Below are positions 41,301 through 43,009 of a DNA stretch of 43,009 bases, in pieces. Every line of letters starts with the position of its first letter. Position 1 is the stretch's first letter. The notes beneath the pieces were generated by a model that saw nothing but the letters and a program-made list of their open reading frames with translations, was not told the origin of the DNA and did no database searches. The stretch is from assembly GCA_000333815.1 (NCBI GenBank), contig CAPI01000090.1:1-43009 (forward strand), given 5' to 3'. The DNA is from [Collinsella] massiliensis (lineage in GTDB: Bacteria > Actinomycetota > Coriobacteriia > Coriobacteriales > Coriobacteriaceae). A program made the translations under genes and the position numbers.

Positions 41301-41872
41301 GCACGCGTGAGGTGCTCGTCCATTGATTTGATCTTGCGAGCGGCGCGTTCCTTGCGGCGCTTGTGTTTCGAAATGCCCGCCGCCTCCTCGATGAGCGCGC
41401 GACGCTCCTCCGGCCGGCTCTGCAGGATGGAATCGAGCTTGCCCTGGGAGATGATGGAGTGGGTGTCCTTGCCCAAGCCAGAATCGTGCAAGATATCTTG
41501 GATATCCATGAGACGACAGGGGCTCTGGTTGATGAGGTACTCGCTCTCTCCGGAACGATACATGCGGCGTGTGATGGCGACCTCGTTGAAATCGACGGGC
41601 AGCACGTGATCCGAGTTGTCGAGGACGAGCGTGACCTCTGCCACGCCCACGGGCTTGCGCGCCGACGAACCGGAGAAGATGACGTCCTCCATGGCCTGAC
41701 CGCGAAGCTGTTTGGCGCTTTGCTCTCCCAGTACCCAAAGGATTGCGTCTGAGATGTTCGATTTACCCGAACCGTTGGGGCCGACGATGACCGTGAGGCC
41801 GGGTTCGAACGACATGTGGGCGCGGTCAGCGAACGACTTGAAGCCCTTCAGGGTGAGTGACTTGAGGTACAC
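38336..41872 (-). CDS. smc: Chromosome segregation protein SMC
   Basis: A 1178-residue SMC ATPase that organises the chromosome with ScpAB. The N-terminal head has Walker A GPNGSGKSN and LRGQAMEDVIFSGS. Two long coiled coils flank a hinge at about residues 505-650 (DVIEVPAELEELVEQLLASD, VYVSRDGARVGASGVV). The C-terminal head holds the ABC signature LMSGGEKSLTALALLFA and Walker B FYVLDEVEAALDDSN. The length is typical. The start is GTG 41872, 9 nt after the rnc stop, with AAGGGG 7 nt upstream. It is in the rnc-smc-ftsY order common to many Gram-positive bacteria. Confidence 0.98.
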   Translation of the reverse strand: MYLKSLTLKGFKSFADRAHMSFEPGLTVIVGPNGSGKSNISDAILWVLGEQSAKQLRGQAMEDVIFSGSSARKPVGVAEVTLVLDNSDHVLPVDFNEVAITRRMYRSGESEYLINQSPCRLMDIQDILHDSGLGKDTHSIISQGKLDSILQSRPEERRALIEEAAGISKHKRRKERAARKIKSMDEHLTRARDISREITRQLRPLERQVDRARRHRDLTERANELTRILAVDELRRLRGEWEGCEHRAKECDAALELARFRLAEKERELEKLQVLLEEKGLFVGDLGEQRRRMQDIIGRLGSDMRLLEEKGHNMVSRLSEMRGTLSGSEHQRRRVSEDLEQARAALDEVRAALAVAEDDVAQLEPAARASHERRLELDERIATSTREQRQAQRAADDATLGLARAREALSNAELEDSMFASRLEQIQEGADNVRASLEARRRRIEELEELLASARADLDEARETSGSAERALEELRAKETEARGRLSEVRSELASLKRLDERMGESSALAAALARDDRLDVQARLGDVIEVPAELEELVEQLLASDVEALVFDNRERMRAAGEAGLCQEDVSGTATLIARDSAGAYAVPDAAGSRLLDLIRVREGYFEAVSSLLGHVYLVDSLVEALAAPVVPGVVYVSRDGARVGASGVVRLGKQADSSAGILERKRRIRELDDIEPDLSTVFDEASARVVEGQRALDVARAAERDAAGEIAQLEGELRSAREETGRLEQSLVSTQAEYSKLERRRAEVAEQARAAAPRAEELERARDEARAKAGELAQEIAEATDELDRLRREDAEAATKLGDARVRRAQASERVRSLEGRVPELERRLEGLDRRIRATTQAARSLEVLRLRVDPLHDRYTALSERATEWAARLRDQASLEEADSASLKKTIEDAKTEVAAAKAEVDEAMSAQSSVQVERGKLEVQVESAIQAITADGTTVLEEALMLPEPEDRDACMRELQDLVRQINNLGPVNQVAMEEYERLRERADYIAAQLADLEAARKSLTKISAAIDRKMRTAFLTTFEKVDENFREVFAMLFPGGQAHLEMTDPEHPSETGIEVVAQPRGKRITKMTLMSGGEKSLTALALLFAVYRTRTVPFYVLDEVEAALDDSNLSKLLDAIDVLRRSTQLLVVSHQRRTMEDADVLYGVSMQADGVSRVVSQKLDRATGKVVDA

Positions 41873-41881
41873 GGCCGCCCC

Positions 41882-42607
41882 TTACTTGAACTTCTTATTG
41901 AGAATGACGCCGCCGGTGGTATAGCCCATGCGCTCAAGGGCATCAAGCGCCGCAGCGGCTTCCGCCTCTTTCTTGGAGGAACCCGTCCCCTTGCCCTGGC
42001 GCGCGCCGTCGACGAGCACCACGGCGGTGAATACGGGCTCGTGCGCAGGGCCGGAGGTATCGACGAGCTTGTAGGCAGGCGACACCTTATGGTCTCGCTG
42101 CACGCATTCCTGCAGGTAAGACTTGGGGTTGGTGGGATGCTCGGCGCGATCGGCGGCAAGGTGCGGCTTTAAGGTGCGTATGATGAACGCCTCTGCTGCC
42201 TCCCAGCCGCCGTCGAGGAAGAGAGCTCCCACAAGCGACTCGTAAACGTTCTCGAGCGCGGAGTAAAGGCCGCGGGCACCGGTGCCGGTCTCGGAGGCGC
42301 CGAAGATGATGCAGGTGTCGATGCCGAGCTCGCGGCCGACCTCGGAAAGCGTCACGCCGGAAACGAGCGAGACCTTGAGGCGCGTGAGACGACCTTCATC
42401 GAACTGGGGATAACTCTTGTAGAGCGCGAGCGCCACGACAGAACCCAGGATCGAGTCGCCGAGGAACTCGAGCCGCTCGTACGAGGCGTCGACCGGCTGG
42501 CCCTCCACGGCGGACGGGTGGGTGATGGCGCTCTGCAGAAGGTCGCGGTCACGGAACTCGTGGCCGCAGATCTCCTGCGCGAGCGCGAGCTTCTCGGAAA
42601 TGCGCAA
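41882..42607 (-). CDS. rnc: Ribonuclease III
   Basis: A 241-residue double-strand-specific RNase that processes rRNA precursors and regulatory duplexes. The signature ERLEFLGDSILG holds the catalytic acidic residues, and ENVYESLVGALFLDGG holds the second metal-binding pair. The C-terminal dsRNA-binding domain runs from PKSYLQECVQRD to the alanine-rich KKEAEAAAALDALERMG. The start appears to be TTG 42607, 3 nt after the acpP stop; no ATG or GTG lies near the conserved N terminus, so expression probably depends on coupling to acpP. Confidence 0.96.
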   Translation of the reverse strand: MRISEKLALAQEICGHEFRDRDLLQSAITHPSAVEGQPVDASYERLEFLGDSILGSVVALALYKSYPQFDEGRLTRLKVSLVSGVTLSEVGRELGIDTCIIFGASETGTGARGLYSALENVYESLVGALFLDGGWEAAEAFIIRTLKPHLAADRAEHPTNPKSYLQECVQRDHKVSPAYKLVDTSGPAHEPVFTAVVLVDGARQGKGTGSSKKEAEAAAALDALERMGYTTGGVILNKKFK

Positions 42608-42610
42608 GGC

Positions 42611-42856
42611 CTATGCCCCCTGCTGCGTGGCCACGATGGCGTCGATCGCGTCGGACATGGACGCGATCGAGAGCAGGCGCTCCTCGTCCATCTCGATGTC
42701 GAACTCATCCTCGATGGCGGTCACGAGCTGCAGGCGCTCGAGCGAGTTGGCGTCCAGGTCGTCGAAGGTGGTCTCCTCGGTGATCGAATCGACGTCGATG
42801 CCGAGCACGTCGCTCGCGATGTCGGCGACCTTTTGGAACATCTCGGTGCGGTCCAT
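42611..42856 (-). CDS. acpP: Acyl carrier protein
   Basis: An 81-residue acidic acyl carrier protein for type II fatty-acid synthesis. The phosphopantetheine-attachment serine is S38 in DLDANSLERLQL. The residue before it is Asn rather than the usual Asp of the DSL motif, a conservative variation. Helices and acidic recognition residues (AIEDEFDIEMDEE) look normal. ATG 42856 is chosen for GGAG 8 nt upstream; the frame remains open to the window edge but without a start signal. It is the first gene of acpP-rnc-smc-ftsY. Confidence 0.94.
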   Translation of the reverse strand: MDRTEMFQKVADIASDVLGIDVDSITEETTFDDLDANSLERLQLVTAIEDEFDIEMDEERLLSIASMSDAIDAIVATQQGA

Positions 42857-42905
42857 GTTGCTTCTCCTCTCGTCGCCGGAATCCCGGCGTGGATGGTCTC
42901 CCTCG

Positions 42906-42911
42906 ATTCTA
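42906..42911 (-). promoter_or_regulatory. Candidate -10 (TAGAAT) of acpP-rnc-smc-ftsY
   Basis: The minus strand reads TGGGGTAGAATC, sharing its core with the promoter candidate at 6749-6754. It gives a leader of about 45 nt. No clear -35 is seen. Confidence 0.45.
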
Positions 42912-42932
42912 CCCCATGGCAGGAACTCCTGC

Positions 42933-42993
42933 TGAGTCAATGGAGCCATTGGGGACGGGTTCAATTGACTCACTGAGACAATGGGGACTGCGG
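42933..42993. repeat. REP-like repeat with GGGGAC motifs at the right edge
   Basis: TGAGTCAAT (42933-42941) and ATTGACTCA (42964-42972) are a perfect 9-bp inverted repeat. They enclose CATTGGGGACGGGTT, and CAATGGGGACTG follows at about 42979-42990. It lies upstream of acpP at the window edge, so its far end may be cut off. Confidence 0.5.
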
Positions 42994-43009
42994 ACGTTTT
43001 CCTGTACAT

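Overview
The window is a 43 kb piece of a GC-rich bacterial chromosome with compact, mostly minus-strand operons, Shine-Dalgarno-led genes and frequent GTG/TTG starts. The gene content and order (acpP-rnc-smc-ftsY-ffh, alaS-ruvX, ileS-lspA-rluD behind an Ile T-box, an FtsH protease, a group-3 sigma factor with an RsbW-like partner) point to an actinobacterium. I infer the class Coriobacteriia, most like Collinsella; this rests on family resemblance, not on a search. No rRNA, intact tRNA, CRISPR array, complete IS element or prophage is visible.

Layout from left to right. 355-3440: alaS-ruvX. 3564-6706: a stress-type cluster (DUF948-like membrane protein, RsbW-like protein, sigma factor, AI-2E-family permease) with 1- to 14-nt junctions. 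6832-12882: rarA, dgt, a small prepilin peptidase, a glutathionylspermidine-synthase-like ATP-grasp enzyme and a membrane glycosyltransferase. 13017-14102: a GC-poorer gene for an Mrr-type nuclease carrying two FtsK-gamma DNA-binding domains. 14115-18485: ileS-lspA-rluD behind a T-box leader (18553-18915). 19121-22339: FMN reductase, VOC protein, DUF523 protein, a zinc-ribbon protein and a NYN-LOTUS protein. 22510-25072: three tandem copies (intact, frameshifted, truncated) of a membrane zinc-ribbon protein family, with a stray copy of the ftsH 3' end between them. 25498-28896: ftsH and a divergent MATE pump. 28966-31260: thyA-dfrA-rRNA methyltransferase. 31624-33835: a divergent MerR/YitT pair and a lipoprotein. 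33933-42856: ffh, an inserted Tat-lipoprotein esterase on the opposite strand, then ftsY, smc, rnc and acpP.

How the genes fit together. Much of the window is housekeeping: protein targeting (ffh, ftsY, lspA), chromosome organisation and repair (smc, rarA, dgt), translation (alaS, ileS, rluD, rRNA methyltransferase), folate/dTMP synthesis (thyA, dfrA) and membrane quality control (ftsH). Accessory material sits at operon joints. Several joints carry unusually perfect inverted repeats (35 bp at 37319-37412, 26 bp at 25378-25485, 15 bp at 35451-35532, 14 bp at 33858-33893), and some share a GGGGACGG motif suggestive of a REP-like family.

The best candidate for an undescribed system is the Mrr-FtsK-gamma nuclease. 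Its first gamma domain has host-like codon use inside an otherwise GC-poorer gene, as if a KOPS-reading domain had been added to a foreign nuclease. Second is the ftsH-tail/zinc-ribbon tandem amplification. Third is a MerR operator placed exactly in a 19-bp promoter spacer in front of yitT.
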